In this document: piece by piece, positions 1 through 11,056 of the stretch
Layout: every line of letters starts with the position of its first letter
Position numbering within the stretch: position 1 is the stretch's first letter
Assembly: GCA_009667805.1 (NCBI GenBank)
Contig: CM019064.1
Span: 274,703,662-274,767,661 of the forward strand
Source of the DNA: Leptobrachium leishanense
Lineage: Eukaryota; Chordata; Amphibia; Anura; Megophryidae
Direction of reading: 5' to 3'
DNA length: 64,000 nucleotides
Made by a program: the position numbers and the translations under genes
The notes under the pieces: model-generated
Seen by the model: only the letters and a program-made list of their open reading frames with translations
Told to the model about the DNA's origin: nothing
Database searches by the model: none

Positions 1-845
1 GAATTCAGGTCAGGTGATTGACTTGGTCATTGCATAACATTCCACTTCTGTCCCTTCAAAAACTCTTTGGTTGCTTTTGCAGTAGGCTTTGGATCATTGT
101 CCATCTGCACTGTGAAGCGCCGTCCAATGAGTTCTGCAGCATTTGGCTGAATGTGAACAGATAATATTGCCCAAAACACTTCAGAATTCATCCTGCTGGT
201 TTTGTCAGCAGTCACATCATCAATAAATACAAGAGAACCAGTTCCATTGGCAGCCATACATGCCCACGCCATGACACTACCACCACCATGCTTCACTGAT
301 GAGGTGGTATGCTTAGGATCATGAGCAGTTCCTTTCCTTCTCCATGCTCTTCTCTTCCCATCACTCTGGTACAAGTTGATCTTGGTCTCATCTGTCCATA
401 GGATCTTGTTCCAGAACTGTGAAGGCTTTGTTAGGTGTTGTTTGGCAAACTCTAATCTGGCCTTCCTGTTTTTGAGGCTCACCAATGGTTTACATCTTGT
501 GGTGAACCCTCTGTATTCACTCTGGTGAAGTCTTCTTTTGTTTGTTGACTTTGACATACATACACCTACCTCCTGGAGAGTGTTCTTGATCTGGCCAACT
601 GTTGTGAAGGGTGTTTTCTTCACCAGGGAAAGAATTCTTCGGTCATCCACCACAGTTGTTTTCTGTGGTCTCCCGGGTCTTTTGGTGTTGCTGAGCTCAC
701 CGGTGCGTTCCTTCTTTTTGAGAATGTTCCAAACAGTTGTTATGGCCACGCCTAATGTTCTTGCTATCTCTCTGATGGGTTTGTTTTGTTTCTTCAGCCT
801 AATGATGGCTTGCTTCACTGATAGTGACAGCTCTTTGGATCTCAT
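1..845 (-). pseudogene. Tc1-like DD34E transposase, stop codon before the last catalytic residue
   Basis: Cut-and-paste transposase of the Tc1 family. The likely start is the ATG at 843-845 (protein begins MRSKELSLSV). An upstream ATG at 978-980 adds 45 residues unlike the family. Visible parts are the N-terminal paired-like helix-turn-helix (KQNKPIREIARTLGV), the GRPQKT linker that resembles the GRPR AT-hook, the first catalytic Asp in WTDETK, the KHGGGSVMAW block and the second Asp in QMDNDPKPTAK. A TGA at 27-29 ends the frame. Beyond it the same frame continues PSQSPDLN, so the stop replaces a residue (usually Trp here) upstream of the catalytic Glu, which lies past the window edge. I infer an inactive copy. 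Confidence 0.92.
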
Positions 846-1203
846 CTTGAGAGTTGACAGCAACAGATTCCAAATGCAAATAGCACACTTGAAATGAACT
901 CTGGGCCTTTTATCTGCACATTGTAATTGGGGTAATGAGGGAATATCACACACCTGGCCATGGAACAGCTGAGAAGCCAATTAGCCCATTACCTTTGGTC
1001 CCTTAACATGTGGGAGGCACATCTGCAAACTGCTGTAAGTCCTACACCATTCACCTGAGTTGGATGTACATACCCTCAAATTAAAGCTGACAGTCTGCAG
1101 TTAAAGCACATTGTGTTTGTTTCATTCCAGCTCCATTGTGGTGGTGTATAGAGCCAAAGATGTTATTATTGTGTCAATGTCCCAATATTTCTGGACCTGA
1201 CTG
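1..1203 (-). mobile_element. Tc1/mariner DNA transposon, cut by the left window edge
   Basis: The element reads right to left. Its 5' terminal repeat lies at about 1165-1203 and on the minus strand begins CAGTCAGGTCCAGAAATATT, a terminus typical of vertebrate Tc1 elements. It abuts a TA dinucleotide at 1204-1205, the expected mariner target. The transposase gene fills 1-845. The 3' end of the gene and the other terminal repeat lie outside the window. It is probably non-autonomous because the reading frame contains a stop. Confidence 0.9.
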
Positions 1204-1205
1204 TA

Positions 1206-2473
1206 TAAGGTCAACAGTTATACAATAAAGAATAACGACATACCAACACTGCAAACTTGAAAACTTGAGTTGTAGAGGTGCCTTCTGGATGAGCTTACCC
1301 ACACAAACATTCATAAACACATGAATACAATTTTAAATCCAATCATACCAAATACTTTGATTTTTTAATTCCTCCCTCTGCAGCTCACATTTGTCGGAAA
1401 TGGGGGGATTAGATAATGTACTAGGTGTCTGGGCTGAGCATACCGGCTAAAGCTGTTTTATGCCATCGGTGTGGTTGATGACTTTGTACAAGCAGGTCAC
1501 AATACTGTGCCAAAGTGTCATGGAGCTCTGAAGACAGCAGGAATTGTCTGTCCCCTTGGAATCTGTGCGAGCTCATCCTGATAAGCAGGTGTTATTTCTT
1601 TAGTTTTTTTTACAATTTTATTACATTTCCAACAGTTTAAGGATAGAATGGAAAACCAGTGTCCTCCAAATAAAAAGGCTAACTCTTGTGATTATTGAAA
1701 CAGGAGTGACAAGATGCAAAAATGGCATGGAATATCCAGCAGTTCTACAGAAAAGTCAGACGAATCTATTAATGGAAACATGTCAAATGTCCATAATGTA
1801 TAAAAAAAGGAGGAAACCAACACTGACAAATGCAGATATTACACTAACTTATAAAGAAAAGAAATGGAGAACATCCAGTGTTTGGCAAAAGAACAAATAT
1901 CTTCATGACAAGGTGGATAGGGCTAACGATATAACATGTAGTCGTAGCAAGAAAATGAAATGCATTTCTAGTATCCTCATCAGTTTTCTTAGTCACTTTA
2001 AAAACACATCCAAGCACGCAAAGTAGCATGAAATGTTTGGTAGGCTTTTTTTAAAACGAGAGTCTTCCAACAGGTGCCATTTTTGTGGTGTGATTGTGAC
2101 AAAGTGATTGTTTTTAAGCAAAAGGCTAGCATACTGATATTTCTATTTCATTTGAAGTCCGTCATGGGCAGGTCTATTGTTTCTCCAGATCTAAAAAGGT
2201 AATTGATGAGCTGCTTCGATTTTGTGAATGTTTGTGTTGCAAGTTGATAACCATGTCAATCTCTTAATTACTCATGAAATATCATGTTCATACAGGACCC
2301 AAAGATAAAGGTAAATTGATCTAAAACCTCCATATAAAGCATTGTTCCACATCCCATTGAATTTGTTGACCTTACTCCTTCCGTGGACTTCCTTTGAAGG
2401 TCTGGACTGCGTATACACTTTGGTACATCCATCCTTTGTTGATACAGAACATTACATTGGTATTCCATGGAAA
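1206..2473. other. No recognised feature
   Basis: AT-rich DNA between the Tc1 element and the first T2 MITE. Short open frames (for example 1688-2026) show no recognisable motif. I see no repeat shared with the rest of the window. Confidence 0.5.
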
Positions 2474-3051
2474 TTAAAGGGACACTCTAAGCTAAAATCC
2501 CCCCCCCCGTTTTTTTACATTAAAATATACCTAGTCACTCAATAACTAGGTAGGGTTTTTTTTTTTTTTACTGTAATACTTACCCTAAAATCACCTTGTT
2601 TCCAACGGCGTCCTTTTTTTTTTATATATACTCCCCTCCCTCCTCTTCCACTCCCGTCCTTCTAAATCTTTCACTTGGCTAATGGTTTACGTGAAATGCG
2701 CGCCTCTCGCGTAAACCAGCCAATCAGCAGGCTTCCTCTTCTTCTTGGATTAGTGTTACGCACAAGAGGATGCGCGCAACACTAAACCCAGCTGCAGACT
2801 ATGCTGGCGGGTTGCTCCCAGCTACTGCGGCGAGTTGGAGATGATGACGTCTCCTACTCGGCAATAGCGGGAAATATGAATCCTGCTCTGCTGACTGACC
2901 GCTGGGAGGGCGGAGTAAAGTCCTCTGCGTCTCTCAGCTGTTTCAGCCGATCGGCTCAGCGGAGGGAGGGGGGAAAGGCGAGGGCATACTCAGGGCATCA
3001 TGACCACCTAAAAAAGCTTAGGTGGTCATGTTGCCTAGAGTATCCCTTTAA
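2474..3051 (+). mobile_element. T2/Kolobok-type MITE, copy 1
   Basis: Starts TTAAAGGGACACTCTAAG and ends with the inverted form CTAGAGTATCCCTTTAA, so TTAA is both terminus and likely target duplication. These are the features of the TTAAAGGR-ended T2 MITEs known from Xenopus and assigned to Kolobok. The interior matches the element at 11057-11659 along its whole length, including a hairpin next to the right end (arms 2999-3011 and 3018-3030, CATGACCACCTAA and its complement). It has no coding capacity. The family name is inferred from the termini. Confidence 0.8.
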
Positions 3052-3942
3052 GTTAGAGTAGACCTATGTTGATGGTGCCATTTCAAGTGACCGGTGAATG
3101 CTTTGTGATTCATCATTTCTATTGAAATGCATTCAGGTTCTTATCTGCAACATACTGTATAATAAGTTATGACCTGTCATATCTCGGTTTTTGTTTGTCT
3201 TCTTTGTTTCTCTAGTATTTGGTGTTGGCTAGATGATGGCATGTAATTGTGTGGATCTTTGTGAGCAGAAACCAGCTTTATAAGAGCACTTAAAATGGCA
3301 TTCATGTCTGCCCTATGGTGGGTCCCCACTCAGGTCTAAAAATGTTTTAGCTCCATGGCAGTGGCAGCTGGTGACATTTTTAGTTGGGGGAAGGGTGCCA
3401 GACTACATCAACATCCTGCATAAGCTCCCACGGGGAATGAAAAAAAAATTGATATATACTTACCAAGGTTGTGGTGGAGGACAAAAAGTAAGATAAAAAG
3501 CCTCCATACAATAATTAAGTTTATTATTGCAGAAGCCATTTGCACATCACAACAATTCAAAGAACTGCATCCCAGAGCTCCTATGCTACATTCCCCATAT
3601 GCAGCAAGGAACTCTGGGTAGGACATGCAAATGACACCTGTCTCACTTTTTTGACTCATTATTATTTCAACAAAACACATGTATGTGAAGTGATGCATTT
3701 ACAAGTAAAGAAATTTCCCCATTTTCATAGCTTGGACCAAAGAAGTTATAAAAAATAGATATAAAATACCATGTCTGCCAAGCACCTACTGGACTGCAAG
3801 TTCGAGCCCAGAACACCACTGTTTTCAGGACATGGATGATCTGAATGGTAGCACCTCATTCAGCTGCACCATACTCCTTCCTGCTTGATCTGCCATGCCA
3901 TTCATTCAGAGAGGGAGAGCTCTGAGTAATCAAATTTATTTA
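3052..3942. other. No recognised feature
   Basis: No element boundary, conserved frame or repeat recognised. Confidence 0.5.
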
Positions 3943-4140
3943 TAAAGTATTTTACCAGGAAGGGATTTCTCTCATTTTCAAATATGTCCTGGGTGCAAGA
4001 GCATTGAATTGTTACAGTTGTTACAGAAATACAAAGTAATAAAATGCAAGATATTATAAAAAATACAACACAAATCTACAGATTAACAGAAAATAAATAT
4101 GTAAGAAATATATTTACTATGTTACATGTTTACAGGTGCA
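3943..4140 (-). mobile_element. LINE 3' end fragment (same family as 23404-25120)
   Basis: On the plus strand it begins with the tail complement GTATTTTACCAGGAAGGG and continues through TATGTCCTGGG and the GTTACAG...AATACAAAG block to TTACATGTTTACAGGTGC, in the same order as the split copy at 23.4-24.8 kb. About 10 bp of the tail is missing. Only untranslated 3' sequence is left. Its value is that it shows the undisrupted sequence of the site where the TTAA element inserted in the other copy. Confidence 0.75.
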
Positions 4141-4693
4141 AATGAGCAGCAAAGCACAGGTCCAAGCGATGTAAATAGCACATACTAGAATCCCAGCATA
4201 CTGCATATTTTGATTCCGGGTCCATGTCATACAGCTGCTGCTTGCTCTCTCTCAGGCTGCATGCTCAGGGGCAGACTATAGACAGCCATAAAATAAGCCA
4301 GACACCTGGCAGCCACACATGGCGATGTAGTGTGGACACACAGGGTAGCAAAACAGGCTGGGGAATTCTCACAGAACCTGCAAACCCAGCTGTGTGAGAC
4401 ATCAGATTCCCTGACAATATACTTTATGGACTGTAACATAGTATGCTCTGCCAGCCTGATGGCTGACCATAGTGGGAAATCCAGTCCTTTAAGCATTAGC
4501 ACAGGATTCCCTATCAGTAACATTTGCTACTCACCGGCTCAGTGCATGCGTCTCACAGTCCTCCATGTTATCTGCTGCTTTGTGTGTGGGGGGGGGGGGT
4601 CCTCACTGCTTTTTACTGCTTCCTCCTGTAATTCCACCCTCTGTTTGGCAATGAGCCAATAATAGCATTGTTCATAATGAGTGGATGTTTTTC
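4141..4693. other. No recognised feature; G tract
   Basis: No recognised element. A run of G at about 4589-4600 is the only notable simple sequence. Confidence 0.5.
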
Positions 4694-4696
4694 TTA

Positions 4697-5122
4697 GGCT
4701 AGGGTCAGACTAACGCAGTACTAACGTGCGTTTAGCCGCACGAAATCACGGCCGTTCTAGCAGCAAATGATGTCCAATGCCGGGGAACATACGACAAACG
4801 GCCGCACGAAAGTTCGTCCGTGCAATGCAAGTGGCAAACGAACGCATTTTTTCGAGAACGTCAAACCGCTGCTACTGACGTACAGAGTGCGCTGCGGCCG
4901 CATAGCGGCGTGTTTGCGTGATTGGGAGACGTCAGACGCTGCACACGTCCGGCCAACATAACGTCCAGACGCAAAAGGGTTTTATTGATGATCTGTACAA
5001 AATCACGGACGAAAATGCGCATCGTATGACCGCTATCGAGTATTCCGTGAAAAAATACGTCCATTCGTTCGAACGCACTTTTTCACGGACAACGTGAAAA
5101 ATGCGTTCGTCTGACCCTAGCC
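4697..5122 (-). mobile_element. Harbinger-like MITE family 1, copy A
   Basis: A 426-bp element bounded by GGCTAGGGTCAGAC and its inverted copy GTCTGACCCTAGCC, flanked on both sides by TTA (4694-4696 and 5123-5125). Three-base TWA target duplications point to PIF/Harbinger. The interior is the reverse complement of the copies at 7771 and 45070 (GGCCGGACATTAGCAGC-like and GCAGCGCACTCTGTACG blocks). It is rich in CpG compared with its surroundings and does not encode a transposase. Confidence 0.85.
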
Positions 5123-5125
5123 TTA

Positions 5126-5935
5126 AGTGAACTTTGCCAATGTAATGGCTGGGGGCTGAACACTCTAGTAGAGATGCTCTCAGAAAGGACAGATGACAAA
5201 AACATCCATATGTGCAAGCTCAGCTGCTACTCTACTGCTGCCAGCAGAAAGGGGTGGGAAAAAAGCATAGCAGGTTTTTTATAAAATTTGTAAACAGATA
5301 ATCACTCCCCCTCCTGAGAAGAAAATTAACCTTCAAACTAAACATAAATTTGTATTTTTATTATTCATTATTATTTATTTTTTTCGTTCTAAAACCTGGT
5401 GAGTGCTGCCTTTGCTGAAACAATGGAGGAGCCTCCACTGTGCTGCCATTACAGATAAGACAATTCCATAGCAAATCAAACTGCTATCCCCTAGAGAGGC
5501 TGTTCTCTTTGCATGAGAGATATTTGTTTATGGTCAAGCCACACAGAAGTTTACCTGCCTCAAGTTATTTTCTGAACTCTGATCTGAAGGAAGGGGTTTA
5601 GTTCATTTGGAAGGAGATTAGGATGGCTTTTTTTCCTGTGGCCATGTATCTTCACACCTGCATACCACAATATGTTCTGAAGAAGCTAACGCGTATTCTT
5701 TCTAAAATAATAAGGTTATATCACCCTTTTTCCCAGGCTTATCCTAATGAGAGCAGAATAGGCTGAAACAGTATGATACAGAGTTGCCAAACTTTATATT
5801 TTACAATATTGAAGTATTATCTTTTTTTTTTGTTTTCATACCCTACAATTGCCTGTGACGCAAAACAATGATCACCAATTCAATTCAAGCATGAGCTTCA
5901 AAACATAAATGCAAACTTTGTGATACTAAGCATTA
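5126..5935. other. No recognised feature
   Basis: AT-rich sequence with poly-T runs and no recognised element. Confidence 0.5.
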
Positions 5936-7260
5936 TTTAAAAGGACACTCTAAGTAGATTAAGAATTAACCTGAGGGGTTAATTTCTATCCCTCACTATC
6001 CCTAACGAGTGCCTCTTACCGTTGGTTTTCCTCCACCCTATTTGTAGCCTACAGTGCAGTGGCGACTCTAGGAACAATAGGGTCACATAAGATACCACAG
6101 TCAAAACTGGGGGGCACTAATAATTTTGGCCACTAAATGATACCACTGAAAAATGAAATAAGTATATATAAATAGGATTCCAAAATCCCAGAGTGATGTG
6201 CTGCAATGTTACCTTTTTGTTGTACTAACTTGATACTTACATTTAATATTTTATTCGCTGCAATTTGGCGGTTTTGTCTGACGTCCGATAACTGCTTCAG
6301 TGACTCCAATTTTTGCAAATTACAGTGACCATTCGCTAAATAGGGAATTCACCATATTTTCTGGAAAATGGATTTCCCGAAATGTGGCGAGAAGCAAAGG
6401 GTCTATGACTAGACCTTTTGGGTTCTAACTTCCACAATAACCCTGAAAATGCCATTAAAGGAGGGAAATACAATACAATAAAATAAATAAATCGTGTGGC
6501 ATGTAGCGTACCCATTAACCCCTAAAATGCCATTAGTCAAAGGAAAACCTGAAATGTATACATTGTGAGGCACGTAGTCCACCCATTAACCCCTAAAATG
6601 CCATTAAGGAAATAATAGAATGTATACTGAGGTAAGAAGCCTTCCCATTAACTCTTAATATCCAACTAAACCAATGCAAAACAAAAGTAATACTCAATGT
6701 AATAATAGTCTGACCATTAACCCCTTCACTGCTGAGCCATTTCAACTCTGTGAAAAAAAGAAATGGTTACCTTTTTTTATTATTTTTATTTTACACTGAA
6801 TATGGTCATTTGGGTATCATTGGAAAGGCCAGACTCTGCCCTTTACAATGACACCTCGATCGATCATGTATGACGCACGGGAATGTACATACAGTAGTCC
6901 GAAGGAAGTGGGGGAAGCTCTATGCTGATGGGAGGGGCATGTGGGGGGCAATGAATAAGTATGACGGCAATTGCCCCCTCCCTGTAGAGACCCCTATGCT
7001 ATAGTGTAATACATCCCTCTATTCTAGCAACATGGTCCTCCTCTGCACTCCTCTAGCTGTTTGGCATTCTTATGCATGCATGACAAGTGTAAATGCAGCT
7101 CGACAAATACGTCTCAATGCAGACACATCGAGAGACATTGCAGATTCCTTTTGTTCATTGACTGTGTGAATGAACTCAGGTGAACCTGACCTTGAAAAGC
7201 TGTCCAGCAGCTGCTGTTTGACAGCCTTCAGGGAATCATAGTGACGGAGTGTCCCTATAA
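5936..7260 (+). mobile_element. T2-like MITE split by a hAT insertion
   Basis: The left end is TTTAAAAGGACACTCTAAG and the right end GGAGTGTCCCTATAA, an imperfect T2-type terminal pair about 375 bp apart once the hAT element at 6057-6998 and one copy of its duplication are set aside. Its interior does not match the 2.5 and 11 kb T2 copies, so it is another subfamily or a chance pairing of ends. Confidence 0.5.
6057..6998 (+). mobile_element. Non-autonomous hAT element, copy 1
   Basis: Starts CAGTGGCGACTCTAGG and ends GTAGAGACCCCTATG, an inverted pair. Flanking 8-mers CTACAGTG (6049-6056) and CTATAGTG (6999-7006) differ by one base, as expected for an old 8-bp hAT target duplication. The 942-bp body is homologous to the split element at 42580-45993. 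It contains repeated units of about 80 bp with CCATTAACCCCTAAAATGCC. No transposase frame is present. Confidence 0.85.
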
Positions 7261-7767
7261 ATACCATGGAGAACATCTTATAGTCGTAGTATGAAATTTA
7301 AAAACGTACCTATAGAACTAAGACACCATGTAACAGGAAATTATCGAATCACAATCCACTTTTTAGTAAGCTTTTTCCCATTATAATTAAGATTTTGCAT
7401 GGCAATTTTAAAATGTTTGTGCCTTAAAATAATGAGTAATCTTGCAGAGGGGAGCACAGGTAAAAGTGCTGCCCTGTAACATGTATAATTGATATGCTGC
7501 AGGAAGGAAGTTAAGGCAGGTCAGCAGGGATTCCTTGTTTCTTACCTGCAGCACATGAATTCTACATGCTGCAGGGTTGCATTTTTCAAGAGAAAAATAC
7601 TATCAGCCTGAATTAAAGGTATGCTCTATTAAAAAATAGAGTTCCCATTTTTTTGCCATTAAATAATTGGGTAGAGACTGCTGATTAGTTACCAGCACGT
7701 TTTTACTCAGGAATGACTGACTGAGTTTGGATGAGATTCCATGCTTCTTATATTGGTTATTTTACTT
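7261..7767. repeat. Spacer with a relic of the TGCTGCAGG repeat family
   Basis: About 7449-7600 matches the interiors of the MITEs at 10456 and 21930 (AACATGTATAATTGATATGC, GCAGGAAGGAAGTTAAGGCAGG and GATTCCTTGTTTCTTACC blocks) but lacks clear termini. The rest shows nothing recognisable. Confidence 0.55.
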
Positions 7768-7770
7768 TTA

Positions 7771-8197
7771 GGCTAGGGTCAGACGAATGCATTTTTCGCT
7801 TTGTCCGTGATAAAGTGCGTTCGAATGAATGGACGTATTTTTTCACGGAATACGCGATAGCGGTCATACGATGTGCATTTTCGTCTGTGATTTTGTACGG
7901 ATCATCAATAAAACACTTTTTGCGTCTGGACGTTATGTTGGCCGGACATTAGCAGCGTCTGACGTCTCCTAATCACGCACACATGCCGCTATGCCAACGC
8001 AGCGCACTCTGTACGTCAGTACAAGCGGTTTCACGTGCTCGAAAAAATGCGTTTGTTTGCCGCTTGCGTTGCCCGGCCGAACTTTTGTGCGGCTGTACTT
8101 CGTATATTACCAGTCATTGGACGTCATTTGCTGCTACTACGGCCGTGATAAAGTGCGGCTGCACGCGCGTTCGCACTGTGTTCGTCTGATCCCAGCC
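7771..8197 (+). mobile_element. Harbinger-like MITE family 1, copy B
   Basis: A 427-bp copy beginning GGCTAGGGTCAGACGAATGC and ending GTTCGTCTGATCCCAGCC, with TTA at 7768-7770 and 8198-8200. It is in the opposite orientation to copy A and the same as the copies at 14329 and 45070. Open frames inside (for example 7991-8368) are incidental to CpG-rich sequence. Confidence 0.88.
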
Positions 8198-8368
8198 TTA
8201 ATCAAGTACAATGGACTTTTTGACAATGGAAGTAAATCTGGGTATAAGAACTTGCAATTTTCATCAGATTCCTGTGCTGGTTGCAGAACGCAGGATATGA
8301 AGATAGCACTTAACTGGAATGGTTGGGGGAGTTCTTTTCATACTCAGTTATCAAGGTATTACATCTAA

Positions 8369-8885
8369 GGAGGGGTCAGACAAACGTCTTTGAGAGTGGA
8401 AGGAACGTCCGTGAGAGTGGACATTCCTTCCACTCTGATGCCCGTCTAGTCTCCTCGCTGAGCACACTAATTGCAAGGCTCAATTTATTTATTTATTTTC
8501 CCCATCCTATGGAGGATCGCGTTTTGCAGCCCTGTCCAACACGCGTCTAGCGTTTTGACGGGGAGGCTTTGGGCACGTCCGCTTGTAGCGCTCGCACGAA
8601 TTGCAGCGTGTGCCCGGCCCCGTTGAAGCATCACAACGCTGCGACGGATGCTGGGAGCCACGTCAGTAAGGGCGCACATACAGGGTTATTCAGAGAGCGT
8701 GAAAAGCAGGAGAATGACTGGAGAATGAAAAATTCTAGGTCAAAATAGCCAAACCAGAAAAATTCTCCCTTTCATCTCACTTTCCAAATCGGCTATTTTG
8801 ACCTAGAATTTTTCATTCTCCAGTCATTCTCCTGCTTTTCACGCTCTCTGAATAACCCCTATAGTGCGCTCGTTTGACCCCGGCC
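8369..8885 (+). mobile_element. Harbinger-like MITE family 2, copy 1, split by a palindromic MITE
   Basis: Begins GGAGGGGTCAGACAAACG and ends CTCGTTTGACCCCGGCC. The flanks are TAA on the left and TTA on the right (one base off a perfect TTA duplication). The interior matches the element at 20626-20935 (ACATTCCTTCCACTCTGA, CTATGGAGGATCGC, GACGGGGA blocks). Without the insertion at 8681-8860 it would be about 335 bp. Confidence 0.75.
8681..8860. mobile_element. CAGGGTTATT palindromic MITE, copy 1
   Basis: A 180-bp, almost fully self-complementary element. The left arm starts CAGGGTTATTCAGAGAGCGT and the right arm is its complement, with a short unpaired centre around CCCTTTCATCTCACTTTCC. ATA flanks both sides. 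It interrupts the family-2 MITE: GCGCACATA joins AGTGCGCTCG across it as in the empty relative. It is close to identical to 42763-42943. Confidence 0.85.
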
Positions 8886-8888
8886 TTA

Positions 8889-9339
8889 ATACTGAATTAA
8901 ATCTGGGAATATATGTATATCTCTGAATATAATCTTTTAAAAAGCATTGTAGATTATATGCTGGAGGAGATATTAGATGAATAAATAAATGGTTTCTGAA
9001 TCCTGCAAACCACCACTTGCAAAACAAAGAATTAATCTCTCTCTTTACTCAAGCTAGATATGCAAATACACAAGTGTTCTGTATTATTTTATGTGCTTTT
9101 GTGTTTCAAAAACTATGAGAACAAGTTTCAAGAATCTTATCTTTTTTTTTTTCTATTGGGCGATTTACATTGAGATAAAGTCTCGGGAAATGTTCTTCAT
9201 GTGAAGAGATACCATTCCAAGACTGAGCTTAAAGCAAGCCTGTGAGCTAAAGAACAAGTTTATGTTGAAATAAGATAAGGGAGAGAAATATTTTGGTATA
9301 TTATCTGTAGGTTCCCTCTGACAGTGGAATAGTTATTTG
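8889..9339. other. No recognised feature
   Basis: AT-rich spacer between MITEs and the LTR-like element. Confidence 0.5.
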
Positions 9340-9343
9340 TTAC

Positions 9344-10389
9344 TGTAGCGCTCACTCCCGGAGGAGCCGCTGAAAATGAACCACGGGTCAGTCTCCCCGC
9401 ACTAGGGAATAAATATACTCCAGCACAGTTGTGGATTTTATAATTTATATAGTTTACTAGAGTAAAAAGCATATAATGAGACACGGTGTTCGTAGATATA
9501 TTTACAGTATTTCGTATCGCGGTAAACGCGCAGCGGAAAAAGAAATACGAGGTTTCGTATTTCGGGAAAAACGCAGCCGAACAGAAAAAAATACAATGCT
9601 TCGTAATTTCGAGAAACGCGCAGCGGAAACAAATAAAATGCGAATCTTTACCCCTTTTTTGGGATATTAGGGAGTGAGTCCCGCACAGGTTAAGTCCCGG
9701 ACTGTAAGTGTATGTGTGTGTTATGGTACCCGGGTACTATTCAACTGGCCAGTGAATTACTTATAGCGATGTCTTCGACTAGTCAAGTTGGGGCCCTGTG
9801 GGTTTTGAAGACCAACAGCAGCGTGCTTTCTTGACTTTATAAACCGGCCTTGGAGGCCTCTCACCCATCCGCTCGATCACCAAAGCTCTGCTGACCCAGG
9901 ACGTCTCTCCGCTTGTCGCCTTGCTGGGATACCGGCTACTGGATCTGTGGTCAGGCTTTCTTTGCTCCGGCCCGGACTTGTCCAGCTACCGCCTGATCTC
10001 CCTTCCAATGGACTTGCGGTACTCCTTACTCGGGGTCCTCTGCTTGCCTGGATAGTAGCTTAGGTAATGTCTGTGGATAACTAGGGTTCCGTCTGGTAAA
10101 GCTGGATAATCTGGATTGGAATCCTGGTAGGCCCCACCTGCGCTCCGGCCTAGTCTCTGCTCCGCTCTGCAATACTGTGTCCTGTCTCATGCACTCCCTG
10201 GCGCGCTCTGCCAGCTATCTCCACGAGGCTCAGGATGTACAGCGTCTGTGTCCCACCCACTTCCTGTGTCTGTTCACAAAGCATGCCGGGAAACGTAGTC
10301 CCAATGTTCAGTGTCTCTTATCGCGCTTGTCTCCCTCCGGTGGCCAAAAATAGGTACTGCCACAGTAAGGTTTTAAACACAGCGCTACA
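9344..10389 (+). mobile_element. Solo-LTR-like element, copy 1
   Basis: A 1046-bp element starting TGTAGCGCTCACTCCCGGAG and ending CAGCGCTACA, so a TG...CA unit with 9-bp inverted ends. It is flanked by TTAC on both sides (9340-9343, 10390-10393), a 4-bp duplication typical of LTR retrotransposons. About 9510-9640 has three degenerate ~47-bp units built on CGCAGCGGAAA. It is homologous along its length to 59272-60267. There is no internal coding region, so it reads as a solo LTR or a short non-autonomous element. The superfamily is not decidable here. Confidence 0.65.
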
Positions 10390-10455
10390 TTACCAATATT
10401 GCATTTGTTACTAAGCTCTCTTCTGTAAATCGGTGTTTATGAGTGGACTGTTAGG

Positions 10456-10704
10456 TAGAGTTGCCAAGTCAGCCATGTTTTCCTGTACAGCTATTGATGT
10501 TTCATGCAACATGTATAATTCCCTGCAACATGTATAATTCATATCGTACAGGAAGGAAATCAAGGCAGGTCACCTGGGATTCCTTTCTGATTTGTTACCT
10601 GCTGCGTATGGATTCTACATACTGCAGGGTGGCATTTTCATGCACTGCCCACCAGCATGAAGAAATTGATGAGTCGAGGAAAACCTGGCTGATACTTGGG
10701 GGTA
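10456..10704 (+). mobile_element. hAT-like MITE, GTTGCCA family, copy 1
   Basis: The outer pairs AGTCAGCCATGTTTTCCTG and AGGAAAACCTGGCTGATACT form imperfect inverted ends. The interior contains GTACAGGAAGGAAATCAAGG and TTACCTGCTGCGTATGG, shared with copies at 21930 and 43925. No clear 8-bp duplication was found. Confidence 0.55.
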
Positions 10705-11056
10705 ACTAAAAGACCTGAAATCTGTTATTTGCTTCTTTAGTCTAGAAACAACAAGCTGTTCTACAAAGTGAGCGGAAGAGGTACAGTACCATATTCCTCG
10801 ATTGTTACGGACACCAGGAAATGGATTGAGAGATCAGTGCAAGAATTTCCATAGATATCTCCTGTTACCCCAGCTAGACACAGAGGATTGTGCTCTCTCC
10901 AGGAAGGTATCAAAGTAAGGGGTTATTCACTAAGCACTGTTATTTTAGTTCACCAACAGGTGATTTTCTTTAGTGAAATAACGTGGCTGTGCAATAGTGA
11001 ACAACAGTGACATCCCTATCCAGGGAAATCCCACCAAAGTCGGTTGTAGTTCAGAC
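10705..11056. other. No recognised feature
   Basis: Nothing recognised apart from a weak GGGGTTATTCACTAAG motif near 10920 that resembles MITE ends without a partner. Confidence 0.4.

Noticed and set aside
538..897. Plus-strand frame of 119 codons
   Set aside because: It is the antisense shadow of the Tc1 transposase.
4767..5064. CpG-rich frames as coding sequence or a CpG island promoter
   Set aside because: They fall wholly within a repeated MITE whose other copies have the same composition, with no evidence of a gene.
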